Below are positions 11,431-21,434 of a stretch of 64,000 bases of DNA, in pieces (within the stretch, counting starts at the first letter, position 1; each line of letters starts with the position of its first letter). The translations under genes and the position numbers were made by a program. The notes under the pieces are model-generated. The model was not told the origin of the DNA. It searched no databases and was given only the letters and a program-made list of their open reading frames with translations. Source of the stretch: Thozetella sp. PMI_491 (Eukaryota; Ascomycota; Sordariomycetes; Chaetosphaeriales; Chaetosphaeriaceae). The stretch covers positions 288,756-352,755 of the forward strand of contig MU270076.1 in the NCBI GenBank assembly GCA_021432635.1, in the 5' to 3' direction.

Positions 11431-12564
11431 ATGGATCATACTTCGGCAGTCCAGCAGATCCGCGAGCAAATCTCGTACATGGAGCAACTAAACGCAGATC
11501 GGCGCCGGCGGAACCCCATGATTCTGACCAGTAGCAGGAAAACAGACGGACGAGGTGACAGCTTCCAACCCCTTCCGCCGCATTTGCCTAGGCCCGAGTA
11601 TGCCCTGTTTGCGCATATAGTTGGGCTGGATGACCCCGAACTAGCATTTTACGTAGCAAGCCAGCGGGGCAACTTGGATTATGTTGCCTCCTATGTCGAG
11701 CGGTTGGGACCAAGTCACGCCGCTCGTCAGTTTGCCTTGGAGCAGGCGTGCTTTGGGAACCAACCGGCCGTCGTCCGATATCTACTGGGGCAAGGTACCC
11801 TACTACACAGCAACGCCTTTGTACGATCTGTCCCCAAACCCGGGTTCACGGATGGATTGGTGGCCAACATATTGGATGAGGGTCGAGACCCGTTGCCGCT
11901 AGTGCGCGTCTTTGTTGAATCAGGCTGGCATCCGAATCAGGCATGGGTTGCGCCGTCTACCAACCGAAGCCAAGTGCTGCTTGGGGACTCTCGCTGCGTG
12001 ACGAACCGGCCCTTGGTTACGTATCTCCTCGAACATGGCGCAGACCCGAATCTGGGTGGTGCGGACGACGAGGGCTCACCACCAAACCGGTGTAGCGGGG
12101 AGGTGTTGAACAGGGCCGTAGGGCAATGGGACCCAGCCTTGATCGACCTGTTGCTTGCCCACGGGGCCGACCCTGCGTATGCGCACCCGCTCCATATCGT
12201 GGCACAATGTTGTGGTAGTATGCCGTTCCCACACAAACCGTTCTCGCAGAGACGCCTTCTGTGCGAATATTTACTGGCGACCAAAGCTGCTGGGGTCAAC
12301 GACGTTCGGTGGGTGGCCAGTAGACGAATGACTGCTAGCCCTGCAGGCGTGGATATGAATGAGGAGGCTACGCCCTTCATAATGGCATGTGCAGGCGAAG
12401 ACTGGGAATTCGCAAAATGGCTGCTGGAGCATGGGGCCGACCCTCACTTATTGGGCGGGAAAGCCTTGAAGCCGCAGCCACAAGGTTGGTGGATTAAACC
12501 ATACTCGGGCCCAAATGATCCTACATACGCCATCAGGCTGGTTGAAGATATGAGCAAGCGGTGA
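11431..12564 (+). CDS. Ankyrin-repeat protein
   Basis: A single exon from ATG 11431 encodes 377 aa; the open frame continues a few codons upstream without another ATG. At least three recognisable ankyrin-like units end in the characteristic LLEHGADPN, LLAHGADPA and LLEHGADPH motifs (about residues 195-210, 245-260 and 335-350). Less regular repeats precede them from about residue 70. Ankyrin repeats mediate protein-protein contacts. No catalytic, HET, NACHT or membrane domain is visible, so partner and role are unknown. Single-exon ankyrin genes of this kind are numerous and variable in filamentous fungi. Confidence 0.85.
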   Translation: MDHTSAVQQIREQISYMEQLNADRRRRNPMILTSSRKTDGRGDSFQPLPPHLPRPEYALFAHIVGLDDPELAFYVASQRGNLDYVASYVERLGPSHAARQFALEQACFGNQPAVVRYLLGQGTLLHSNAFVRSVPKPGFTDGLVANILDEGRDPLPLVRVFVESGWHPNQAWVAPSTNRSQVLLGDSRCVTNRPLVTYLLEHGADPNLGGADDEGSPPNRCSGEVLNRAVGQWDPALIDLLLAHGADPAYAHPLHIVAQCCGSMPFPHKPFSQRRLLCEYLLATKAAGVNDVRWVASRRMTASPAGVDMNEEATPFIMACAGEDWEFAKWLLEHGADPHLLGGKALKPQPQGWWIKPYSGPNDPTYAIRLVEDMSKR

Positions 12565-13123
12565 GATGGGAGTGTAGCATAGAATGGATAAGTCCTGGTG
12601 GCCCGTTGGTTCACCGCGCCCAGACAGCAGAACAGTCTTTGCATTCATTTGTTTAGCTTTTAGGACTGCTATTGTTCAAATGTAGACAGACCTATACAAT
12701 ATCTTCTGATTCCTCCATGCCAAACACGCGATCTACCGTCCCAGTCGATAAGGAGCCTTGCTTTGGAACCTAGTTTTTCATTCCACCATTCGCATGCATG
12801 TCTCTAACGATGCAGTGGTGACCTAGGCAAGTAGATAAGTATGCAAGCCCTCGAGCCATGACGAGGACGTGCGGCGGCGGCGGCGGGCTACGCTACTGGA
12901 CATAGCTGGTGTGGGACCATCGTGGCAGAGGCCAGCCGTTAGCGAGTCGAGCTCTGACCCAATCCCGAAAGCTGCCGCTCGGAGCTGCGTCAGTGTGGGT
13001 GGTGTCTTGCCGGCATGTTCCTTTCCACTAGCCGAACTTTTTCCCTCAGCATTTTCGTCCACCACACCACCTCACCAAAACAACCTTCCCTCAATTGCGC
13101 CTTGCTGGCCACTGCAATCCCTC
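12565..13123. other. Intergenic region and MIC60 promoter
   Basis: This lies between the ankyrin gene and MIC60. A CCTAGG word occurs at about 12821. The last ~100 bases before ATG 13124 are pyrimidine-rich. No gene is supported. Confidence 0.55.
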
Positions 13124-15318
13124 ATGCTGCGGACTTCGCTTCGATCCGTGAGGGCGCTGGGCAGCAGGCCTGTTGTGGCTGCTGCCGGCCGTCAATGGCA
13201 GGCAACCGTGGTGCGGCCTGTGGTCCTCGGCCAGGTACGACGAGCTTTCTCCCTCTCTCCCTCTTCCACGTTCGACCTCGTGCCCGTAGCCGGGGCGGCC
13301 GGGGCCATTGCCCCTGCACTCTCCGCTGACATGTCTATCACGACCGCAGAGATACTACGCCGACGACAAGAAACCCTCCCCGGACGCGGCTAAGCCAGCC
13401 GTCATCCCGGCTTCCGAGACCAACACGGCTGCCTCCACACCACCGCCTGCGCCCGAGACCGTCGCCTCGGCCACCATCCCTCCGGAGGCGGCGCCGCGGA
13501 CGCCTCCCCCACCTCCCCCGTCGCCGCCTAAGAAGAAGGGTTTCTTCCGCCGCCTGCGCAATTTAGTCCTAACCCTCACTCTCCTCGGCGCACTCGGCTT
13601 CGGCGGTGGTGTATGGTATTCGCGCATCAACGACACCTTCCACGACTTCTTCACCGCGTACATACCGTACGGAGAGCAGGCTGTTCTGTACCTGGAGGAG
13701 AGTGATTTCCGCAAGCGCTTTCCCAACGCTGCCGACCGGGTCACGGCTCGCCAGCGGGAGAGCGGCGAGCAGGTCAAGATCCCCGCCCAGAGTGGTGCCT
13801 CCTGGCGCGTGGCGGATGGAGGCGAGCCAGCCGGCCGCCACTCCAGCGCCGTTCCCAAGGGCGCTGCCGCCGCTCGCAGTGCTGTAAAGCCGAAGAAGGA
13901 GCCCGAGACCGTCGTGGAGGCGAAGAAGGAAACCTCGGAGCTCCCCAAGACGGAGGGCAAGACTGCCGCCGCCAAGAAGAAGGCCTCCAAGAAGGAGGCT
14001 ACTGAGAAGGTGGCCGAGCCGGCCGCTCCCGCTAAGGCAGCTCCTGCCGTGGCCGAGGCTACCCCGGCATTCAAGGCTCCCGAGGTCAATGAGCCCTCAA
14101 AGTGGCCGCCGGCATCGCCGATTGACCCCCTCGCCATCAACGGCGCCAAGGAGCCGCTCGTCCAGGACCTCGTACGTATGCTGAACGACATCATCACCGT
14201 CATAAACGCCGACGGTGCCGCCGAGAAGTATGGCCAGACGATCGGCAAGGCCAAGAACGAGCTGAGCAAGGTTGCCAACAAGCTAAACGCCATCAAAAAG
14301 GCCGTTGAGCAAGACGCAGCCAAGCAGGTCAAGGCCCGCGTCGACGCCTTCGACAAGGCTGCCAACGACTTGATCTCGCGTGTCGAGGGCGCCATGGGTG
14401 TGCAGGAGGTTGAGTGGCGCACCGAGTTTGAGGCCGAGATGAAGAAGCTCAAGGAGAGCTACGACGAGAAGGTCAAGGTCATCCTCCAGCGTGAGAGAGA
14501 GATTAACGAGGAGCGGGTCAACAACAAGCTGCTGGAGCAGGCTCTCGAGCTGCAGCGCCAGTTTGCCCGCGACATCAAGAACCACGTCGAGCAGGAACGC
14601 GACGGCCGGCTGGGCAAGCTCGAAGAGCTGTCGGCTGCCGTTGCCGACCTGGAGAAGCTCAACACTGGATGGAACGAGGTTGTGGACCGGACGCTCAAGA
14701 CACAGCAGCTGCACGTGGCCGTCAAGGCCGTTCAGGCCAGCCTTGCGGATGCCCAAAACCCGCGCCCCTTCATCAAGGAGCTCGTTGCTTTGAAGGAGAT
14801 TGCGGCGGGTGACGAGGTCGTAGATGCCGCCATCGCCTCCATCAACCCGTCCTCTTACCAGCAAGGCATCTCTTCCCAGGCCGACCTGATTGACCGGTTC
14901 CGTCGGGTTGCCACCGAGGTCCGGAAGGCGTCTCTCCTCCCCGACGAGGCCGGCGTTGCGAGCCACGCCTCCAGCTACGTCCTCAGCAAGGTTCTCTTCA
15001 AGAAGCAGGGCCTGGCGGCAGGTGACGACGTGGAGAGCATCCTTACCCGCACGCATACGTACCTTGAGGAAGGCGATCTCGACAATGCCGCCCGGGAGAT
15101 GAACGGTCTGACGGGCTGGGCCAAGACTCTCAGCAGAGACTGGCTCGGGGAAGTGAGGAGGGTGCTAGAAGTCCAGCAGGCTCTTGATGTATGTCCCTCC
15201 CTTCGCTCCCTCACGTAGCCCCCGCGCACGATTCCTTTTTTTCTTCCCCCCCATGACTGACTCGATTATACAGGTAATTCAAACGGAGGCTCGGCTCCAG
15301 AGCCTCAAGGTGGACTAG
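13124..15318 (+). CDS. MIC60: MICOS complex subunit MIC60 (mitofilin/Fcj1)
   Basis: Exons are 13124-13234, 13350-15188 and 15274-15318, giving 664 aa. The short first exon encodes an Arg/Ala/Ser-rich, acid-free presequence fit for mitochondrial import. After the cleavable region come a Pro-rich stretch, a single hydrophobic segment (about residues 108-127) with a glycine-rich core, and a Lys/Ala/Glu-rich linker. A long coiled coil (about 300-480) and the C-terminal mitofilin signature, ending in a QTEARLQSLKVD-like tail, follow. MIC60 sits in the inner mitochondrial membrane facing the intermembrane space and is required for cristae junctions. The tiny third exon (14 residues plus stop) completes the family-typical C-terminus, which supports the model. 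Confidence 0.95.
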
Positions 15319-16051
15319 AGGAGGAGGGAGGTCGGGGTGGGTTTTTCCTTTGTGCTCTGTACATTTGGCCTTATGCGTAAAGATAGGTCTAGATAAAGTG
15401 TGAAGGGCTGCAGATGCAGCGCTGTGTACCTGTACCGAGGTGGCTGCAGTGTGCAATAGACTTGAGCTTGGACGTCTACGGCTAACTCTGTGACTGACGG
15501 CCTCTCTAAATTTGCCTTTAAGCTATAAGCTAGCGACAAGCATTCGGGCACTTGTCGCATAATGACCTCTAGCCCTTGGGTATATCTTAGATCCCTCAGC
15601 TATGCGGCTAGCCCGTACTGTACCCCCCTGTTCCGCAGCGAGCCCCACCCGTAGCTCTTTCGGCCTGCCGAGTTATAGGCAGGCCTTCTTCGCCTGAGTA
15701 GGTAGGTGGAAAGCCCCCTAGATTTTTGCCACCTTAGGGGCCTTACTACTGGCTTAGCGCATCGCAAGAGTAGAGCCAATTATTTTTCCTCGCTTTCACA
15801 TCTCCCATTCCTTCCTCTCTACCTTCGTTCATGAAATCGACAGCCAACGCCCCGGGCTAGGTCCAAATCGGGGCGAATTGTCCGCAGGACTCTTTTCTTC
15901 TGATTCTCGACTAGGACTGCACCACGAGGCGAGTGGATACAAAGGACTCATCTACATTAGTAGCGGTGTCAGCGGCAACAAAGCTGTGGCTACCCAACTA
16001 ACGCTCTGTGTTCCCTGCGGCACTGCCAACTTGGCCATATATGCGGTGCGG
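15319..16051. other. Intergenic region
   Basis: This is the 3' flank of MIC60 and the promoter of the intronless FPGS gene. The frame of the FPGS gene stays open upstream to about 15878 but has no in-frame ATG, so I do not extend the CDS. An inverted GTAGGTAGGTGG word lies near 15699. Confidence 0.55.
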
Positions 16052-17713
16052 ATGAGCCTATTCTGGTCCCGCCTACCGCTGTGGAACGCTCCGCTGCGCA
16101 GCTACGCCGTCCCTCGGCCTTCTCTGATATCTCCAGCCGGCCTGTCGCCCCGTCGACTGAACAGAACGATGGCGGCGACCTCCCAGCGCAGCTATGACGA
16201 CGTCTTGCGTCTCCTCGCACAGCTTCAGTCGAACAAGACGATCACCTCCCTCTTCTCAGACCCACCCAAGGACAAGGGTGGCAAGGACGATCTGAACGCC
16301 CAGGCAATACCTGAGGTACTCGCCTGGATGCGCCGTGCTGGCTACGACCCGTCAGACCTGGCGCAGTTGCGGTGCATCCACGTTGCGGGGACGAAAGGCA
16401 AAGGCTCCGTGAGCGTGCTGATATCCTCCATCCTGGCTGCACACCCGTCCCGAGCCGCCGGCAAGGTCGGCACCTACACCTCGCCTCACCTAGGCACCGT
16501 GCGGGAGCGCATCGCTATTGATGGTCAGCCCGTCTCCCGGGCGCTTTTCACGAAGTACTTCTCCGAGGTCTGGGACCGACTAAGTCAGGCCGCGCGGGAG
16601 GCTGGAGACGTCGTGCCGGATGAGGACGGCGGGCTGGACGGCCCGGCCACGAAGCCCTTCTACTTTCGGTTTCTGACCATCCTGGCCTTCCATATCTTTC
16701 TAAAGGAGGGCGTGAAGTCCGCCGTCATTGAGTGCGGCATCGGCGGTGAGTACGACTCTACCAACGTCCTCCCGCCCGAAGCCGTCACCGCGACGGTGGT
16801 AACGCAACTCGGGATCGACCACGTCTTTATGCTGGGCGACACGGTCGAGAAGATTGCCTGGCACAAGGCCGGCATCTTCAAGAAAGGGGTCAGAGGCTTC
16901 ACCAGAGAACTTCCCCCGGCTTCCGAAGGAGTGGCCAAGGTCTTGAGAGATAGGGCCGCCGAGAGGGGCGCTTCCTTAACCGAAATCCCAGACCAAGCTG
17001 TAGACGAGTGGGGCGGTGCTCCGGATGCTCTGCTCCAAGGACCGTTTCAGAAGTACAACATGGCTCTGGCCACGGCAGCGGCGAGGGAGCATCTACTGGG
17101 CCTCGGAGTAGATATGGATGGCGAATATGGATGCACTGGCTACCCCTTGGCACAGATGCCCGACTACTTCGTCGCGGGGCTCCAGACCGCCAGCATACGT
17201 GGCCGATGCGAGATTTTCAGAGACCCAGGGGGTATCGAGTGGTATCTCGACGGTGCACATACCCACGAAAGCCTCGAAGGCATTGCACAGTGGTACATGG
17301 GTCGCCCGGGCGGCCCAGGCGGCCTAGGTGCACTACGGGTCCTTCTCTTCAACCAACAAGATAGGGACGCGTCCAAGCTTCTGCTGGTGCTTCTCAAAGC
17401 TAGTCAAAGTGCCGCCAGCGGCGAGAAGCCGTTTCATGAAGTGATCTTTACGAGGAATGACGAGAAAGACCCCCCCACGGACGGCAGCGAGCCGGCTAGG
17501 GACGTCAGCGTCCAGAATCAGTGCTCTCAAGCGTTGCAAGACTTCGACAAGACTAAGGCGTTGGTAATGAACTCGGTCCCGGCAAGTTTGAAAGCAGTCA
17601 GAGGCCTTGCTAATGCGGCAAGGCTAGAGGGGAGAACAACCCACGTGCTGGTGACGGGCAGCTTTAATCTAGTCGGACCCGTGATCCGCAATCTTGAATC
17701 TGTTGAAGATTAG
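16052..17713 (+). CDS. Folylpolyglutamate synthase-type ligase, intronless paralog
   Basis: A single exon encodes 553 aa from ATG 16052. The Mur-ligase/FPGS ATP-binding loop reads HVAGTKGKGS (about residues 110-119). The second FPGS signature, GIDHVFMLGDTVEKIAWHKAGI, is near residues 253-274 and is preceded by GIGGEYDSTNV. The family adds glutamates to folates using ATP, keeping them in the cell and in mitochondria. The first ~39 residues are Arg/Ser/Pro-rich with no acidic residues, a likely mitochondrial presequence. A second ATG at 16169 (Met40) starts MAATSQRSYDDVL, which could give a cytosolic form. It converges with a second FPGS gene 145 bp away. Substrate specificity (folylpolyglutamate versus dihydrofolate synthesis) cannot be settled by reading. 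Confidence 0.9.
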   Translation: MSLFWSRLPLWNAPLRSYAVPRPSLISPAGLSPRRLNRTMAATSQRSYDDVLRLLAQLQSNKTITSLFSDPPKDKGGKDDLNAQAIPEVLAWMRRAGYDPSDLAQLRCIHVAGTKGKGSVSVLISSILAAHPSRAAGKVGTYTSPHLGTVRERIAIDGQPVSRALFTKYFSEVWDRLSQAAREAGDVVPDEDGGLDGPATKPFYFRFLTILAFHIFLKEGVKSAVIECGIGGEYDSTNVLPPEAVTATVVTQLGIDHVFMLGDTVEKIAWHKAGIFKKGVRGFTRELPPASEGVAKVLRDRAAERGASLTEIPDQAVDEWGGAPDALLQGPFQKYNMALATAAAREHLLGLGVDMDGEYGCTGYPLAQMPDYFVAGLQTASIRGRCEIFRDPGGIEWYLDGAHTHESLEGIAQWYMGRPGGPGGLGALRVLLFNQQDRDASKLLLVLLKASQSAASGEKPFHEVIFTRNDEKDPPTDGSEPARDVSVQNQCSQALQDFDKTKALVMNSVPASLKAVRGLANAARLEGRTTHVLVTGSFNLVGPVIRNLESVED

Positions 17714-17858
17714 TCTAGTCTAGGTAGTCTAAAGAATCCCCCGCCTGCTTAACACCGGCGGATATGTTGACGTCCGCCTTTGTACCACCCCCAACCTCCC
17801 AATATATATGTAAAACACCAGTACGACAAGGTAACGGTAGAAGGAACCAACGCTAAGG

Positions 17859-19570
17859 CTAGAGCGCATCTGCTTTCTCCAATATAGCCAGCGCACCTCC
17901 TACCAAGTGTAGGCTGCCTGTGATAAACACCTGAACAGTTTGCCCGTCCTTGAGCTTCTCAGCGATACCCCTAGCTGTGTTTAGGGCTTCCTCGATGCTA
18001 GGAATCGCCATGGTGTCCGCTGTCGGGTCCAGCACCTTCCACTTTTCCGCAAAGGCGCGTTGTGCGGTAAGCTTTGCGATCTCCTGCGGGTCATACTGGT
18101 GGTTCACAAAGTCTAAATGGGCGTGTATCAGCAACTTGCTCTCATGCTACAACGGAGCACGCCACGTCAAAGCTAGCCGCTCACCTTTCTTGTACCCCGA
18201 CTCAGCATAAGTTACGTTGGTGCAGAAGATGACGTGTTGGAAGCCCACGCCATCAACCGACTTGACTGTGCTGCAGATGCCATCGAGGAAGTCGATGGCC
18301 TCACTCCGGCCTTGCTGGTTGAAGATTAAAACCTTGGGACCAGTTCTATAGTCCGTTTAGTACCCCAGCGGATCAAGCTTGACAAAAAATACCTTACCTC
18401 TTCGCGGCCTCCTCAACAAACCAGCGGGCTGCAACCTTCAGGCTGTCGGTCGTGTGTGCGCCGTCAATGTGCCATATGGCCTTCCCTTCGTCCTTTACTT
18501 CACACCGTCCCCTCCACACGACCCGCTCCAAGCCGTCGACAAACTCCCGGGGCAGTGCCGCAGGGTCACGGCTGAAGGACGGATCAAGCTTCTGCAAGGC
18601 AGTTTCCGCTAGCGCTACCGCTAGCGATGCGTTTTTCTTCTGAAATGCGGCATCGGGTAGGATCTTGACAGATTGCAGGCGGGGGTCGATATCGAGGACC
18701 TTCAAGTCGACTTTCTTCTCCTGCGCTCTCTCCTTGAGTACCTGGGCGGCGCCAGGGACCTGCTCGATCGTGAAGGCCGGGCTTCCCGTCTTCATGATGC
18801 CAGCTTTGTGCCACGCAATCTTCTCGACCGTGTCCCCGAGCACGAAGACGTGATCGATGCCCAACGTGCTGATCCCCGAAGCGACTGGCCGCTCCACGAT
18901 GTTGGTAGCGTCGAACTCGCCGCCAATACCTGTCTCGTATACAGCGGCATCAACCCCTTCCTGGAGGAAGACGTGATAGCTCATCAACGTTAAGTACCTG
19001 GCGTAGATGGGCTTGTCACGACGCTCGACAGAGATTTCGGTCACCTCGGGGTTCTGGTCGGATTCTAGCAGGTCCCACACCTCAAAGAAGTACCGGGCAA
19101 AGAGCTCCTCAGAGATGGGGGCTGAGTTGATGCGTATACGCTCCCGTACGGCGACGAGGTGTGGCGAGATGAAGAGGCCAATCTTCTTTGGCACCGCGTG
19201 GGTGCGCTGGTGCTGGTGCAGAATGGAATCTACGAAGGCACAAGTGCTGCCCTTCCCTTTAGTCCCGGCAACATGTATGATGTTGAGTTGGTCCAGATCG
19301 CGGGGCTGCTCGAAGTCAGCGAAGGAACTGGGTACAGGATCCCGGGGCTGCGCACAGAGTATCCGATGCGGGACAGGTAGGCTCTCATGTCCTTGATGGA
19401 GTCATTGTTTGGCTTGATGCCGGCCTTGCGCCGCGCCTCCAGGACAGCAAATGGCGTCTGAAGCGAGTTGAGGGCATCGATAGCATCCTGCAAGCAAAAT
19501 TAGCAGGATGTATCTAAAAAATGGCCGGCGGGCCGGGTGTTACATTGTAGGTCCTCGCGGTCGAGGCCAT
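17859..19570 (-). CDS. MET7: Folylpolyglutamate synthase, intron-containing
   Basis: Five exons on the minus strand, 19570-19544, 19487-19356, 19305-18398, 18345-18185 and 18112-17859, encode 493 aa. The N-terminus begins MASTARTYN and continues into the family-typical DAIDALNSLQTPF. The ATP loop HVAGTKGKGST, the ISPHLVAVRERIRIN segment and the GIDHVFVLGDTVEKIAWHKAGI signature are all present. The last intron (18113-18184) uses a CTGATAC branch and TTTAG acceptor, joining GYKK to DFVNHQYDP. Intron 19306-19355 ends in a GAGCAG tandem acceptor; I took the distal CAG. No presequence is seen, unlike the adjacent convergent paralog. The role is polyglutamylation of folates in the cytosol and possibly mitochondria, needed for methionine and purine synthesis. 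Confidence 0.93.
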
Positions 19571-21434
19571 TCTAGCGATGAGGCTTTCTCTTCCGCGTAG
19601 ATAGCGAAGCTGTGTGACTGGTCGTCTGAATAAGAGATGCATGTGGCTTTCCTCCCCCGTTTCCCTTCTCGCCCGGTCTGCGGAAGCAATTACACAAACT
19701 CCGACGTCTCTTGTCAGAGTGTCTAGGAGGTTCGGCGGGTAACAAAGACCGGTGCCGATAAGAGATCCGGCGATGTTGAAATCCCCGTCCTGTACTACGG
19801 TCTAGTACGCCTAGTTCTGATTGGCGGAAATTGTACAAACGAGGAGCAATCCCGCGTAAGGTAAACTTCTAGCACAAGAACAGCGAGCGGAGCAATGGAT
19901 TGGATCGCCGGATGTTGGTCAATATCGAGCGGCGCATAAAATTCCACCCAAATTCTTGCCACTTGTAGATGGCGAAGGCCTCAGGTGGCTCATAGCGGTC
20001 GGTGGCTGGTCCTCAGTTATATCTAATACCGATCTTTAAGATCTAGGAGAGGTGGCTAATTGGTAGCTAATAGAGGGATGTTAAAAGTACAAGCAGGTTA
20101 AACGTAGGAGGTGCGATATTTTCGACTGTTCGACTAGTAAAGCGGTAGGATTGCTCAGACTGTATTAGATTGAGGTGGTGAATTAGAACGCTGTACCTTT
20201 AGGGATTTAAGAGGAAGTGGAGGTACGAGGCCGTCGAGAACCTGAAAAGTGTCTGCTGGTCAGGTCTCTTCTCTACAGTGACTCCCCTGTTGTCCGCGAT
20301 CGAATGTGGCGAGGCGTACGATCTTGTTTTGTCCAAAGGTGTAGAGCGACCGGCGCATCTAGTGTTGAAAAAATGATGTCGCGGCCAAGTGCAATGCAGA
20401 CAGCGTCAATCCCTATACCACAGACCTAGTCCCAGGCATCATAGAATAGTTGCTACACGAAGCATCGAGGACTGCCCACTTTCCTTGCCACCGTAACATT
20501 TAGTGAACAGCGTACTTCATTTCCCAGCATCTAAGCACTTATAAACATTCGCTGCCAAGAAACAGCGTGCTACCCGCTTGTTCTCCAGTTCCGCCTAAGT
20601 ACTTGTTCTAATTTTTTATTTTTTTTTATTTTATTTTCCAAGACCGCCAATACCTTCTGCACCGATCAGTCACCAGGCAGGGCACCATCCCAATACCAAG
20701 TGCCCTCGTGGAGTGCCTTCGTAGAGAGTTCCTCTGGGAGTTGTATTAATCAGACGGGGGCGGGGCCCAACTTAGCATTTTTAGCAGGTAGGCCAAGCCT
20801 CAATACAGAAGAAGCTCAGCGGGTATTTGCACCGCCTGCGGTTTACCATCGGCCCCGACTTAGCGAATACGCGAGCTTGGCCAGGTCTGGTCGGGGAGGA
20901 GTAAAGACTCTCGATTGCTCTCTGGTCTGTACAACGGCATTCGGGATGAACGGTCAAGCCGCTCTGTGCCTGCTCCTCCGACGTCATCGCATCTCATAGG
21001 CCAGAGTGCGAGGTATCCGTTCGCACAGCGCACCGAATAGGCTTTCACAGCGCCGAGTTGCTACACTACGCGGCGTCTTGGACCCGAGAACCCGGAATAC
21101 GCTTGGCACGTTTGCACAGCCTCCTGCCCGTCGACCGCCTAATAAGTTCCCACGATCGCGCCCCCAGCTTCTTGAGGGCAGGGCCATTTCAATCAGCCGT
21201 TTCCCTCCCAGAGCACACAGTGGTGTTCAACTGGGCACCCAGTAGAGTGCGGCGCACGCCAATACTTCATCCCAAGGACCACAGTGTTTGGCGCCTGTCT
21301 GGTGCTGACTACCTCAAAGACCACCTCAAACTTTCGTGGTCACTCCCGCTGGAAGTGACAGATCCCAGGCACAAGCAACTTTCTGGCTCCTTCGCCACTC
21401 AGACTGTCTTGCGATCTCGCTCAACACCATCAAG
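19571..21434. other. Long intergenic region with an AT-richer core
   Basis: This region lies between the FPGS start (minus) and the SPRY gene. Roughly 19900-20250 is visibly AT-richer than its surroundings, and a T/A homopolymer-like tract lies at about 20609-20639. No long ORF exists and I recognise no element. The AT-rich part could be a RIP-mutated remnant, but I cannot demonstrate an ancestor. Confidence 0.5.
20609..20639. repeat. T-rich (T/A) low-complexity tract
   Basis: About 30 bases composed almost entirely of T with interspersed A, in the intergenic region upstream of the SPRY gene. Confidence 0.8.

Noticed and set aside
13355-14452. 365-codon minus-strand ORF opposite MIC60
   Set aside because: It is the antisense shadow of a strongly codon-biased GC-rich exon; Ala/Ser/Leu-rich composition and no domain.
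14283-15056. 257-codon minus-strand ORF opposite MIC60
   Set aside because: Antisense shadow of the coiled-coil coding sequence; Leu/Val-rich without recognisable motif.
18123-18143. TAG acceptor at GTTGTAG in the last FPGS intron
   Set aside because: It would give a stop codon in the required phase; the later TTTAG acceptor joins GYKK to DFVNHQYDP in frame.
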